DNA of 64,000 bases from Aspidapion aeneum (lineage: Eukaryota > Arthropoda > Insecta > Coleoptera > Brentidae). The notes under the pieces were generated by a model. That model did not search any database. It was not told the DNA's origin and saw only the letters and a program-made list of their open reading frames with translations. The stretch spans positions 52,486,471 to 52,550,470 of the forward strand of contig OY755046.1 in assembly GCA_963576565.1 (NCBI GenBank), read 5' to 3'. Made by a program: the position numbers and the translations under genes. Below are positions 32,620-44,343 of the stretch, piece after piece (within the stretch, counting starts at the first letter, position 1; every line of letters begins with the position of its first letter).

Positions 32620-32890
32620 GAAGAAGTCTTGCCTAAGACACCCGGCTACTTTCTTGCTAGAGTCATTTCACCAATATCAGGAGAGGCCCAGCGGCAAGCC
32701 ACTGCACTGCAGCTAATACTTGCTTTTTGTACACCCTGTTGGTTCCTTGGCCAACGACTCCATTAATTTCGTCCCATGTACAACTTTGTACAAGTCCCTA
32801 ATGGAGTAGGCCTCAGTCGCTATTGGGTCTAGTTCAGATTCTCCAACACACAGGGCCGCTTTCTCACTTCAGATTAAGTCCCAAGTTCTA
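32620..32890 (-). mobile_element. LINE 3' end, same family as 59590-60115
   Basis: Shares ordered phrases with the fragment at 59590-60115: CCCGGCTACTTTCTTGCTAG, GAGTCATTTCACC, AGGAGAGGCC, TGCAGCTAATACTTGC, TTGTACACCCTGTTGGTTCC, CATTAATTTCGTCCC, AATGGAGTAGGCC and GGGTCTAGTTCA. The other copy has an RNase H end coded on the minus strand, which fixes the strand. Here only the 3' untranslated part remains. Confidence 0.6.
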
Positions 32891-33337
32891 TTTAGTTTAA
32901 GATAAGCACTTGCTGGTGCTGTCAAAGTTCCACTTAAGTTTCAAATTTTTGACCTTAGCATAAGTGGTAAAATTAAGGACTTAATTTAAACTTTTAACCT
33001 CAGAGATTGTTTTTTACGATTTTTTTTATATTATTTGCAATTTTACAAAAATCTTCTGGATATCTGTACCTAAATCAATGTTATTTTAGTTGTATACATA
33101 CAGATACTGAATACCCCCTCCTGCAAAACTGTTCCATATTCTAGGTCTTGCCAATCTCGATCAAAATCTAAGGGGAGGGAGGTAATGGTCGACGGAAAAC
33201 TATGTGTGTACTTATTTTTTTTCTAGGGGGGATAATTACCACGTTACTGCTTCAAATCCGTGCTTGCGAAAAAATAGAAAATCCGAATTAGGCTTTTGTG
33301 TAAAGGCTCGCTTTCCCAGGGTAAATGAGATTGCACC

Positions 33338-33567
33338 TTGGGGTGATCACCTGCTCACAGAAGGTGTACAAATTTGTCTACAGGACCCCACAGGACTTTA
33401 CAAGACTTCCACTGGACCCCTGCACAGGACTAAATAGGACTTTTATAGGACCCCATAGGACTTTACAGGACATGTCCAGGAATATACAGGACTCTACAGG
33501 ACCAAAAATTTAGCCTGTCCTGTAGGACGGTGTACTAATTTGGTTCAGCTGATCACCCCTCGGACTG
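33338..33567. repeat. CAGGACT minisatellite inside a short inverted repeat
   Basis: 33378-33530 holds about ten variants of TACAGGACT/TAGGACTTTA. The array is bracketed by CCTTGGGGTGATCACCTG on the left and, reverse complemented, CCGAGGGGTGATCAGCTG on the right, each followed by GGTGTAC. It looks like a small TIR element whose centre expanded as a minisatellite. Confidence 0.55.
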
Positions 33568-34104
33568 CAGACAAATCAGAATACGAGTTGTTTTAATTTT
33601 TTTTTAATTTAAATATTATAAAAAACAAATTTCAGAAAAAATATCAGCTTTTTTCTGTCAAAAACATCATTGATTGACGTTTTAAATGTGATTTTTGCAG
33701 CGTTGCCAGAGATTTTTCTTACTTACTTACGTTAAGAATAAGATAAGTGGAAGATCAGAAAGTAAATTAAAACTTAATCAAGTTACCACTTAAGTTAAAA
33801 TTTAAGATAAGCCGACGTGAGCAAGTGGCATGAACATTATTTGAATGGTTGTATTCTCGTCACATTTTAGGAATAATCCCAATGGAATAGTTTACTTTAA
33901 ATATTTTTGGAATGTTCCTGCAGGGATCATTAAATTTCCAAAAGTCTTTCTATAATTCTTTTCACAATTCGGGTATATGCTTTTCGAAATATTTCACATT
34001 ATTCAGAAAGAGATATACCTGAAACGTGATGACTTGAATGAACAAATTTTTCTCTACCACGGATGAAATTTAATAACTAAAATAATAAAAAAGTTTTCCT
34101 TACC

Positions 34105-34172
34105 TAGGCCGAGGTTCGAACCCGGAATCTGCAACTTTTATCACCAACGCCCTATCATTTGGGCTACCAAAC
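34105..34172 (-). tRNA. tRNA-like module D (pseudo-tRNA)
   Basis: Minus strand has an A-box-like TAGCCCAAATGATAGGGCG, then a T-arm CCGGG-TTCGAAC-CTCGG with the B box GGTTCGAACC. The anticodon stem does not close and no acceptor stem is found. It faces module E 70 bases away, head to head. Confidence 0.4.
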
Positions 34173-34243
34173 ACAATAATAATAAATAAATTTGTTTATG
34201 CTACTAATGATGATGGGGAGGTTTTAAAAACTTATAATTATGT

Positions 34244-34313
34244 ATTCGGTGGCCCAATTGATAGGGCGTTGGCCTACAAAGCCAGAGGTACCAGATTCGA
34301 CTACCGGCTGAAG
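34244..34313 (+). tRNA. tRNA-like module E (pseudo-tRNA)
   Basis: GTGGCCCAATTGATAGGGCG gives the A box; the anticodon arm TTGGC-CTACAAA-GCCAG is well formed with anticodon ACA after T33; the T-arm (CCAGATTCGACTACCGG) has a mutated B box. ACA is also read in modules A and C. A decayed tRNA derivative, probably part of a SINE or MITE. Confidence 0.4.
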
Positions 34314-34794
34314 GATAAGACATTTTTTTATGATTTTTACCCAACTGCAGCACGGCAAAAGGAAGGGAAATGTATTTGAAGTATTTTTCTTTTAAGTATT
34401 TCAAGTATTTATTAAATGAAATCAGTTTACAACTTTTAACAAAACTAGTTACTAATTAGTTTTAAAATACATTTGATATTTTCATAGCACAAAGAAATAA
34501 ATCTTGTGTGTGCTAAAAAATGTCTTTCGATTGTTTTATACATGTAAGAAAATATGTATGTTTGTGTCACGCTAGAGACTAAACAGCTAAACCGATTTTG
34601 ACAAAAAAGTGTCATTGAATTGCTACTGATCCCGAAGGTGCTATAGGCTATATTTTTTTAAATAGGAATCAACATGGAGGTCTTCAGACGCCATTTTGTC
34701 ACATGATGTAGGCTTTAAGGCATAAAAATTATCTAAATTTTAGGCGATTTTATTCATATTTCTTTAATTATCCACTGCAAATGTCCTCTAATTT

Positions 34795-35270
34795 GCTGTA
34801 GTTACTTTGTAGTCCTCCCTCCTCCCACCCATCTCCCCTCCTGCCATTCCCCCCAGCCTATTCAAAAAACAAATTCGTATAATTTTATAAAATATAGAGC
34901 GATTTCAAAAATTCTTTCTGCATACGTTTTCAGATTTTTTTTTCCACACTATTTTACTAGTTCCCCCCGTCTTTCCCTCCCCCTCTCTTCTCCCAACCCT
35001 CCTTAGTAGTAATAGTTGTAGCTATGCCTTTTACAAATATACAGCGATATAAACTTCTTTCTGCACACGCTTTAAGACTTTTCTTCATTTTACTAGTTTC
35101 CCCCTTTCTCTCCCTCTCTTCTCCCAACCCTCCTTATTACTAATAGTTTTAGCTATACCTTCCACAAATTTAGAGCGATTTCAAAAAAACGCTTTAAGAT
35201 TTTTTAAGACATTTTACTAGTTCACTCCTCCCTCTCTCCTCCCCCACCATCAATCAATGGAAGGTAACAC
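34795..35270. repeat. Degenerate tandem repeat, unit about 120-140 bp
   Basis: Three to four units each with a pyrimidine tract (CCTCCCTCCTCCC or CCCTCTCTTCTCCCAACCC), ACAAAT-TAGAGCGAT, CTTTCTGCA-ACG and ATTTTACTAGTT at about 34952, 35085 and 35212. Confidence 0.65.
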
Positions 35271-35401
35271 TGTTTCATCCGTGGAAAATCTACACGTACT
35301 TTTGGGTAAAGCTAAATGAATTGTAAATGCATAGTGCTATTTATAAGGCTGAATAAGACAAGCCTAAAAGTTGGAAATAAAAAAAAATTAAATAAAAAAA
35401 A

Positions 35402-35614
35402 CACCCAATTGCTAAATTTACTTGTAACTACTAGTCGCAGTTGGGTACAAAATTACCCAAAAACCTGATTCATGAAAATACAAAACTGTAAAATTTCGTA
35501 AGTGCGCTTTGGGCATCAAAATTTAGAGTTAAACATGTCGTACATTATAGGTATACCTATCAATTTTCTACTCAACTGCGACTAGTACTTAAAAGTATAT
35601 TTAACAGTTGGGTG
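35402..35614. mobile_element. 213-bp MITE with 55-bp inverted ends
   Basis: Left end CACCCAATTGCTAAATTTAC, right end (reverse complement) CACCCAACTGTTAAATATAC; both continue to ACTAGTCGCAGTTG and AAAATT. Arms 35402-35456 and 35560-35614. No convincing target duplication. Confidence 0.65.
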
Positions 35615-36372
35615 CAGCAGTTTTTTGATTAATTTTTTTATGCGGTCTTTACGCTTGGTCTGGTATTGTCATTTAGGGCTTTGAGTAAAACTTTGCTTTA
35701 TTTCATTTTGGTATTTAAAAAGTTGTTTCCTATTAAAACTTCTAAAAAGCATTTTCTATCCTATTATAATTTATGAAAGTTAGACGTGTACCACCATTTT
35801 TCAAACCAAAAAGGATTAAATCCCTTTTGTGATGCCGGAAAAAAACACGTGACAGAGCGTGGGAACCATTAATACACCTTTTTTTGTTCCTGCAGCAAAA
35901 TCCTTTTTTCTTTCCATTTTTCTCCCGTTTTTTCCCCTTTCCTAAGTTTTGTTTGCATTTAACCTGCATTTCAAAACAGAACGATTAAACGTGCCATGGC
36001 TGAAAAGAATCTGAAGCCCTTGAAAGCTCAGCCAACACCTTTAGAAAATTTAGTTCGTGTCACTGATGATCACGAGCCACAATAGACACACTCGTGGTCG
36101 CAGTGGAAGGGCTGCAAAGTCCACTCACATATGAATCATCATCATCATTATCATGTCACTGATGATCCCGCTCCTCATAGACTCGAAGTTTTATACAAAG
36201 TAACTGGAAGGGTTAAGGACATACATGAAGCATATTTTAAAAGGGTTTTTTATATGGTGGGAACTCTCAAAAGATGTATTAAATGCAACCCTTCTTTTTT
36301 AGTTCTAGATGGTGTCCTTGAATAATTTGACAGTTGAAATAAAATTTCGCACTTTATTTTATTTAAACACGA

Positions 36373-36612
36373 CGTTTCAGTTTTCAAATGTTACTACTAC
36401 TTGGTGTGCAGTCAAGTGTGACGGCCGACCCCTTTTTTTTAATCTCAAGACGCCTGTTTTCCTTAAGGAGTGGTTTCCATTCGTTTGGTATGTCCCTTCT
36501 TTATTAATAAACGCAGCTTCAATAAACTTTCATTTTCGCCAATGCGACTCCTTATGCAAAATCTTAGCTTCAGACCATTGAATCCTGTGATCATTTGACC
36601 CTGCATGATTTT
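36373..36612 (-). pseudogene. Penelope-like element GIY-YIG end plus terminal sequence
   Basis: Minus translation from 36612: NHAGSNDHRIQWSEAKILHK, ESHWRK, a stop, then KFIEAAFINKEGTYQTNG and NHSLRKTGV. The order H-x-IQW-x-x-AKIL and KFIEAAFI is the C-terminal part of the GIY-YIG endonuclease of Penelope-like retroelements. It is followed, as in those elements, by AACATTTGAAAACTGAAACG and GTGTTTAAATAAAATAAAG, the GAAAC-containing terminal region that can hold a hammerhead. One in-frame stop and loss of all upstream domains make it a relic. Confidence 0.65.
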
Positions 36613-37041
36613 GCAATATTCCCTAATTAGGAACTTTTTAGATGTAGATGTTTATTTACTCTAACCCCACGGGATTTGGTAAATACATTCCTCATTATTT
36701 GAGGGATTTTCTAGTTTGGTTTTAGTAATAAAACTCCTTATAGTATTTCCCGATGAATATACTGTTTTTATATAAAAAAAACGGGGATCATCGTCACACC
36801 TGCAAACCAAGTGGTATAAGTAGTAGCCTGTAGACTCATTTTCGTTCGCCCCCCTCCCCCCCCCCCCTCCCGTCCTGAGGGTACTGGCGCCCCATGGGTG
36901 AATAAGCGGCAAAATGAGGGGGAGGCAAATTGGCTGTTTAATAAAAAAGAGTGTAAACTAATCACATGATGACCTTTTTTTTGGGTCACAAATTTTTTTA
37001 TGGGCGCCCTTTTCAGTCTTTGACTGTCGCGCCTCTTAAGG

Positions 37042-37056
37042 CACGCTACGCCGCTG
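37042..37056 (-). mobile_element. hAT-like terminal sequence, partner end not found
   Basis: Minus strand begins CAGCGGCGTAGCGTGCC, the kind of end seen on the MITEs at 31714, 41103 and 46798. The GC-rich stretch at 36840-37030 is probably inside the same element, but the opposite end was not located. Confidence 0.35.
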
Positions 37057-37059
37057 TAT

Positions 37060-37395
37060 TAAACGTACTGTCATAGAGTAAGTAATACAGGCTATCTTAC
37101 TCTATGGTACTGTAAAACAAATTTAGCGAGAGTTATAAGGCAATGTTTCTAAAAAAATGGCAAGAAGGGCCCGTTTTCTCAAGTTTACGGCAAACACCCG
37201 ACGACTTAAAACCAAATACGTAATTATGTATATGCTTAAAATTGAGTGGCCAGTTAATATTTTGTTCTATTGCAAATAGATCATAACCAGAACAATACAA
37301 CAAAATTAATATCTCTTTATCAAGATTCAAGATTTTTGATTCTTTCTTAAAATATATAAAGTTTTATAACAATAGGGTAATGCTTTACAACAGTA

Positions 37396-37428
<33 letters not shown>

Positions 37429-40400
37429 AAACTAGATTTAAATAAAAATAAATAAAACACTTTTAAAATTGGACAGAAAATATTAATTTAAAAAAATTAG
37501 GATAAAAAAAACAAAACATAATTTCTTTATATGTTAATTGTTGATCTATTGCAAACACAAAACGCGTTTTTAACAATGTTTCTGTAAAACTAATTTTGCA
37601 AAAGGTATAATCCCAAGTTTGTGAGAAAAATATAAAAAGCCGCCATCTTGGATTTATATTGCCACACAGGCTCTCCTACTCCAATAGTACGCAAACACGT
37701 AATAAACTAAAATTTTACGATTTATTACCAATCGATCTAACTATCCCACGTAGTACCCTAGGCCTCTTAACTAAAGATAATATCTTGCAAAATGTATCTG
37801 TTGGTCTTTGTCTCAAGGCCTAATAGGGATTACTGACTTTAGGGAAACTTGGTAAGCCTACAAGTAACAGCTACTTTAGATAGAGTTCAATTCGGGGCCT
37901 TACAAGTCCCGTAAGCCACCAATTTACCTTCAGAAAGGAAAGCATTATTTAACGTACATTAAACACAATTAAGGGGCTTTCAGAAAACATACGTTTTCCG
38001 TAGGAAGCTGGAATTTCAAGTTTTTACTATAATACACTTTTTGTTGAAAAACCGACGCGTGGACATTAAGCATTAGGAACCTTATGGACCAGTAACATTA
38101 GGGAGATTTTGGAAGACACATTGCCCAATCCACTCCTCTTTATCGTTATTTTGAGTCGAAGCAGTAGCGACCAGTAACGCCGTGCTGGTCTTTATAATAA
38201 CCATAACGGGCGTAGTTAGTTACGAAAGTTTAGTGTTATTTTAGTGTGCTGTTATAGTTAATATTGATATTTAAAAATAATGAAAATTTAAATCCTTTCC
38301 AAATTTATATTGTTAGCTTTTTGATATTTGGTTCTTCGGCCCGGATGTGCTGATGATGCGAAAACCATTCTTGGGTGCTAAAGTGTCTTCTTGATTGTTC
38401 CGTCGCATTCTAAGCGCAAAAACCACATTTTATGCAACAATTTTGAAACTAAATTGGTACTAACAATAATTAAGGGTGCTAGTTCTAATATCAAGATATA
38501 ATTTTCTTAATGCTAGCTTTCAGGTTAATGAAATTATCGATATTAGGGACTTATTGCAATAAAGTCAGGCAGCAATATTGCCAGGTAGTAGTTTGACAGT
38601 CTTACATTATAGACTGACAGTTCGTGTTTCAAAATTGACATAACAATATCGAATTTAAAAACAATTGTTATATGCCCTATTCTAAGAGCCCAGTAGGATT
38701 TTTGGTTTAAAGATGGCGAAAAGGAGTTTGAATCAGATGCACGTAACTTTTTTATTATGACATCGATTTTACCCAACAAATTGTGGTTAGCTTTTACTAT
38801 AATGGCCTCTCCTCTCTCTTTTTATTTGTCTCTATACTATAAATTCTGTAAGTTCCTCAAATACGCTGTTTTTTTTTAGGTTTTTTGATTTTTTAAAGAA
38901 AACTACTGGTTTTACAAAAAAAATGTAAAATATAGAAAATATACAGAGTGTTAAGGTGCATTCATGGTGGGTCTAATATTTGCTATAGATTAAGCGGTTC
39001 TCGAGTTACACTCAAAAAACCACTAAATTGGCCTATACCTACCCCTGGGTACAAAATTTTCATGTTTTCACCAAAGTCATGAAAGTTACTAAAAAACTAT
39101 ACAGATCGAAAAAGGACGTCAAGCTAAATAAGAAACGGCTATTAGTTTCAAATAGAAACTGATATTGATGTAGATATGACGGCTTAAACATGGCCGAAAG
39201 TTTATTTCATATATGAAAACAAGCCTAATAGGTCATTCATTAACGTTATAAAAAATAACGTTGCTAAAAACGGCGTTGTAACGCCATTATCAAATCAAAA
39301 CAGCAATGATACGCTATTTTCAAGTGAATTCTAAGTTGATTTTTTTCAACGTCAAAATCACATTAGGTTCGCGCCTTTTCTACACGAATTTTAAAACGCG
39401 AATTGCATGGCTTTTCCATCAAATATTTTTGAGATTTTACCAAAAGCCCATCTATTGGCGACATTTTTCACTTCGACGAAATCTATCCAAGAGTACTTTG
39501 GACTCTAAACTCCAAAAACTTGTTAATGAACTGACCCCTGATCCTTTACGATCACGACGCATCAGTTATTAACCTGATAAAGAAACATTAAAATTGTATG
39601 AAATTGTTTAATGTTGACAAATCTTATTAAGCTCTTAAAAAAAACATAATGTATGTATAGAGATTTTGCCTCGCCTTGGGCGCCATCTTTTAAAATTGTC
39701 TTTAAAAGTTGTAGTCTTAAACTAGTGAACTTCCTTTCGCGTCACTTTTAATTTTTGTTAAAAAAACGTGTCAAAAAAAGACGCAAAAAGGTAGTAGGTT
39801 TGAGAAGTTTTAATCTAGTGGCGTTTTAGGACATGTTGTGGAGGAATTTGCAAGTGTGAATTTGACACATGAAAATAATGAGGGCAAAAAACCTTATAGC
39901 ACCAGAAACTTCAGAAAAAACTACATTTTTCATAGCTTCATTCCTCCTTGTTTTTAAGTTTTCTTTAAGCATGTAGATTTAACCAAACAAATATTACATG
40001 GTATGAGGTTGTTTTCTAGTAAAAAAAAAACTTTATTATTTTTGTTCACGATAATTTAACGTCAATGTGATTTTTGTGCTATGTGGGCAATGCCTAATAT
40101 ATGCATGGCTTTAGTACTACCTACTTTAATTAATTGCAGTACGTCCCTAATATCGATTAAAAATATTCGTCGATATTTTAATCGTCCCAAAAACACCCTA
40201 AGTACTATCATTATTTTATTACTAATGCGCATTTCAATCCTGAAATAACTATAAAAATGTACCCATTTTTTGTACCTTTTTCAAAAAAATTAATTTAAAC
40301 TTTTATGTAGAAAAAGGGGAAAACTAAACTTAACCTATATTTTCCTTTAATTGAAGTAAGTGAATAGCTTTAGGCTAAAGGGTAATTACACGCCCCAGTG

Positions 40401-40890
40401 CGTAAATTTAGCTGCAAAATCTGCTGCACGGGTTAGCCATATTATTTTAGCTGCTAGCTGCTACTCGCCTCGTTATTGACCAAAGCGAAATAAAATAAAA
40501 TTTGATTTGAACCAAAAAAAGTAATTAGATAATCAGTCACAATGACAATTCTGGAATATGAAATATTGCATCGTTGATACAAATGTTTTTTATGATATTA
40601 TGTGTTTTTGCTAATGCTTACTATTATCCCTTGTTGTATAAAATACTTTTTCATTGAAAAACTACAGATAGTGAAATACCAGGGGAGCAATTTCCAATAA
40701 AATTTCTGTTTCTTCCACTCTCTCTCGATTTCTCAAAGCCATCTTCACGATGCAGTTATCATATCCATGTCGATTTTAATTTTGGATCATTATATTGGGC
40801 AATATTAAAACCGCTCGAAAAAGTTTCAAGCCATGGTAATTTTTTTTCCCATTTTGGAAACTTTGGATTTCCCTTTTCATGATTGAGCCT
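37060..40890. other. No gene seen
   Basis: AT-rich anonymous DNA, 3.8 kb. A (TA)n run sits at 37397-37426. An open frame of 88 codons at 39306-39572 has no recognisable motif or codon bias and is not called. Nothing else supported. Confidence 0.45.
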
Positions 40891-40901
40891 CTAAGATGGT
40901 A

Positions 40902-41086
40902 CAGTCGAACCTCTCTAACTCGAACCTCTATAACTCGAACCTCTCTATAACTCGAACCTTTACAGTGGTCCCTGCACTTTTTACACGTATTTAAACCTCT
41001 TTAACTCGAATTTCTATAACTCGAACTCTCCATAACTCGAACTGTTTTGGTTGTCCCTTCAGGTTCGAGTTATAGAGGTTCCACTG
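40902..41086. mobile_element. 185-bp pogo/Tigger-like MITE
   Basis: Ends CAGTCGAACCTCTCTAAC and, reverse complemented, CAGTGGAACCTCTATAAC, with TA at 40900-40901 and 41087-41088. The body is made of repeated CTCTATAACTCGAACC words. The CAGTxGAACCTC end is the classic pogo/Tigger form. Confidence 0.8.
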
Positions 41087-41102
41087 TATGTATTTCAATT
41101 AC

Positions 41103-41623
41103 CAGTGGCGCACCCAGGAATGTGTCGTGGGGGGGGGGGGCCCGACAGCTACACAGCGCGCCCTCAAAAAACTTGCGACCAAAAAAAAAAAAAAGGTCAT
41201 CATGTGTGGGGGAGGCCGACAGGTAGGTACAAAGCGCGCCCTCAAAAAACTGCGACCAAAAAAAAAAAAACAAAAAAAAAAAAGGTCATCATGTGTGGGG
41301 GAGGGCGACAGGAACAAAGCGCGCCCTCAAAAAACTTGCGACCAAAAAGAAAAAAGGTCATCATGCATCATGTGTGGGGGAGGCCAACAGGTACAAAGAA
41401 CGCCCTCAAAAAACTTGCGACCAAAAAAAAAAACAAAAAAAAAAGGTCATCATGTCTTTTCGCAACTACGCCACTGCTTCGGGTTGGGGGGGCCCGAAGC
41501 CTCCTGATGTCAAATTTTAAGGTATTTTTCATGTTTTATCATCAAATATGTAGAAAATATATTCAAAATCTAAGGCTTGTGAGGGGCCCGGGCCCCGAGG
41601 CCCCCCCTTTGGGTGCGCCCATG
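41103..41623. mobile_element. 521-bp hAT-like MITE with internal tandem units
   Basis: Left end CAGTGGCGCACCCAGG, right end (reverse complement) CATGGGCGCACCCAAAGG. Direct repeat CAATTAC at 41096-41102 and 41624-41630. The centre holds four units of about 80 bp, each with GCGCCCTCAAAAAACTTGCG, a poly-A run of varying length, GGTCATCATG and TGGGGGAGG. Long frames that cross it are products of the repeat and are not genes. Confidence 0.75.
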
Positions 41624-41630
41624 CAATTAC

Positions 41631-42634
41631 CATTGAACAACTTTGCTGGAAGCGTGGCACAAAATGTCTTGTAGGTTTAGGTGCAGAACTTACCCTGGGC
41701 AGGGCGACAGGGTAGTGCCGTGGTATGGTCATCGGCTGCACAATGGACATGCAGAAGGTTCATCGCGTCTCCAACAACAATGCAAAGTTAAACAAAATAT
41801 CCGTCGCCCTGTCGCCCACATCTTTTTCAGCGTTCAACAGCCCCCATCGAAAAAGCATGCGAAGCGATGCAAGCAAAAATATAAGTTGACCTTGAATATC
41901 GAGAATATACACAGGTGTAGTCCAGTAGCCGACACGCAGCCAGCCGAGGAACAAGGGATAATAATCCAGGAGCCATCATAAATCTCCTACGGTCAACTTA
42001 CGACGGCCACGACTTTTGCGCTGAAAAGGAAAGAAGTCTATCGTCTATAACCAAGTTCTGCTGGGATAATAGCGGTGTTAGATAGATGCAAGTCTAACAT
42101 GTAGCAGGACCACCTTTCGGAAGGGTTGTAACAGCGTGGGTCCACTGTGTATACTTTTCATGGAGTATAAAGATCCCTGCCCTCGACAAATAGGTGTCAG
42201 GCAAAATTAAGTCCTCTTGGAGAAAGAAAACTTGCATCATAAGGGGCACGTGCATCAGTTTGATATATGATGTACGGACAAATGGGGGTTTGCAAAAAGG
42301 GCGCGCAGTGTGCCTAGTCGCTAGACCAAAAATGGTCTCCCCACCACTATTACTACTACTAGTACTACTACTCTGGGCTGAGATACTGAACAATCAAATT
42401 TGTTTTTGCGATCTGGCGCATTGGAAAGGGGGAAACCTTCACAACTGGTTCGTAGATCACATAGCCAAGATATGTCAGTTTTCTACTTTTAATTTTAACT
42501 AGGAGTACCTTTCTTTTAACGTTTAGTTTTGTCCAAACAATCTACTCCATGACATCTCTGCATTTAATACCCATACAACTTGGGGACTTCAACCGCAGTA
42601 TCTCCAGTAGTTATACATGGCGGAGATAAGATCC

Positions 42635-42693
<59 letters not shown>

Positions 42694-42999
42694 CATCGTA
42701 TTGTGGCCAGGAGTATAAACATAGGCCGCAAAAACTTAACTTCACAGAGTTCAGCGGCTTGCATGCCTGGGAGATACAGGTACGATAATGACAGCACCCA
42801 CTAGGGCTATTGAAAGTTTCGCGGGACGCCCACTTTGGGCTTTATTTCTGGAATACATGGTTTTGAGGGCTATATAAATACATCAAAGCTTTAATGATTT
42901 TAGGATTAATCTTAACCCTATGAGCGACACAAAACTGTATAGAGGTGTATGGGAAATCTGCCCTGTTCTTAACATAAACAGGGATAAGATACCTTTACA
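41631..42999. other. No gene seen
   Basis: More GC-rich than its surroundings, which hints at degraded retroelement sequence, but no domain is recognisable. A (TA)n microsatellite lies at 42641-42686. Confidence 0.4.
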
Positions 43000-43750
43000 A
43001 ATTAAACCAAAGCATCCTGTAAGTGTGGAAGGGATGAAAATATCTACCCTGCACCTTTTTCGGTTTACTGACTGCGCCCAAAATGGTCTGTAGCAGGCAT
43101 CTACTGGAGAACCAAAGGAGTGAGATTTCATTTTGCCCTGGGTAAGTGTGCCGCTGCTTTCCAAGACATTTACATATACTTAGACAGTAAAGGCACTGTC
43201 TGCCATCAAATCGGCCAGAGTAAGCTCTGCACACCCATCTGGGATGTACTAAGAACCCTAGCAAGACACAACAAGGTTGATCTCCTCTTAATTCCTAGAC
43301 AAACAAGGGGCTTTACCAGCTAGCTAGAATCTGAGCATTAGTTGATTCAATTGGGCCGGAACTCTTGGCGAACCATGACGACCCTAAAACGTGACTTCAT
43401 TTGCTCTCAGGCTCTGTGGGAAGACACAAAGCGAATGAGGCAAGCCAAACTCCTTACCGGGGAGGAAGCGTTTTGTTACAAAATATATGAGACTGGCAAC
43501 ATGGCTTTAAACATGACACTGTCCCCTTAATAAACACCAGCATTCTGCCAATCATTGAAGACTCGATGATGTATGAAGGATGAAAAATCCACTCTACATA
43601 TCGTATTTTAGAAGCTGTGTGATTAGCTCCAGCGATATCAGAAAGTTTTAAACCAGAATAATCTGTTCGTTGCTAAGGCGGTGAGTTCCAGGACTAAAAT
43701 GGAGGAAAGTGGGGTACAGCGGGCGTTACAAGGTGGTCTAAATCGTTGGG
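43000..43750 (+). pseudogene. LINE RNase H and 3' UTR relic (I/R1/Jockey-like)
   Basis: IYIYLDSKGTVCHQIGQSKL and WDVLRTLARHNKVDLLLIPR match the D-S-Q-A-A-L and W-V-P-G-H region of LINE RNase H domains; further on WEDTKRMRQAKLL fits the C-terminal WxxxxxxRQAK block. After the coding part, GGGGTACAGCGGGCGTTACA then AGGTGGTC (43711-43738) resembles the 3' untranslated sequence after the relic at 58545-58898 (minus). Multiple stops and shifts. Confidence 0.55.
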
Positions 43751-44343
43751 ACTTTTTCCGCCCAGATCGCTCCATTAATTCATTCATTTATTCAATATTC
43801 AAGTTTCTTTGCATTGGACTAGCCTATTCATTGTTATTTTGCATCATCTTTGATATTTTAACATACTTTGTTTTAAAGAGATATTCCTTGTTGGGTGGAG
43901 TTTATAGGTAAATCAAACAAGATGAGGTTTATCCACTAAATGTTTTTATTTAAAGCAACTCACATTTGTTTCTACTGCATAAGCATTTACCCTCGGGGTT
44001 ACACATATAATATCAACTCGATCAGTCGCTAGGCCAAACTTTGTAAAGCCGTAGCACAATAAAGTAACTAAAGGGAAGATTAGGACATATGTCCATGTTA
44101 AACATCTAGGGAGATATGTGATACTAACATAAACCTATTCATACTTAACACCCTTTCTCGGGCGTTATCAGATCTCTTATTCCGTCTGGTGGGAGAGCGG
44201 AAAAAGTGAAAACCAAAGGAGGGATTAGATTTAGGATGCCACAGGTACATGAATTCTTGAAGGAGTATTCCCACAAAACCGTATGAAAGTCGAAATACGC
44301 ATGCGATCTCAATTTATATTCCATTTATATATATTTATCGTTT
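43751..44343. other. No gene seen
   Basis: No supported feature in this spacer. Confidence 0.4.

Noticed and set aside
33404..33530. CRISPR-like array
   Set aside because: The CAGGACT words are short, degenerate and have no regular spacers; the genome is eukaryotic.
39306..39572. 88-codon open frame
   Set aside because: No recognisable domain, no promoter or splice context, and a composition typical of chance frames in AT-rich DNA.
41051..41674. 207-codon frame with repeated lysine-rich blocks
   Set aside because: It is an artefact of the 80-bp tandem units with poly-A runs inside a MITE.
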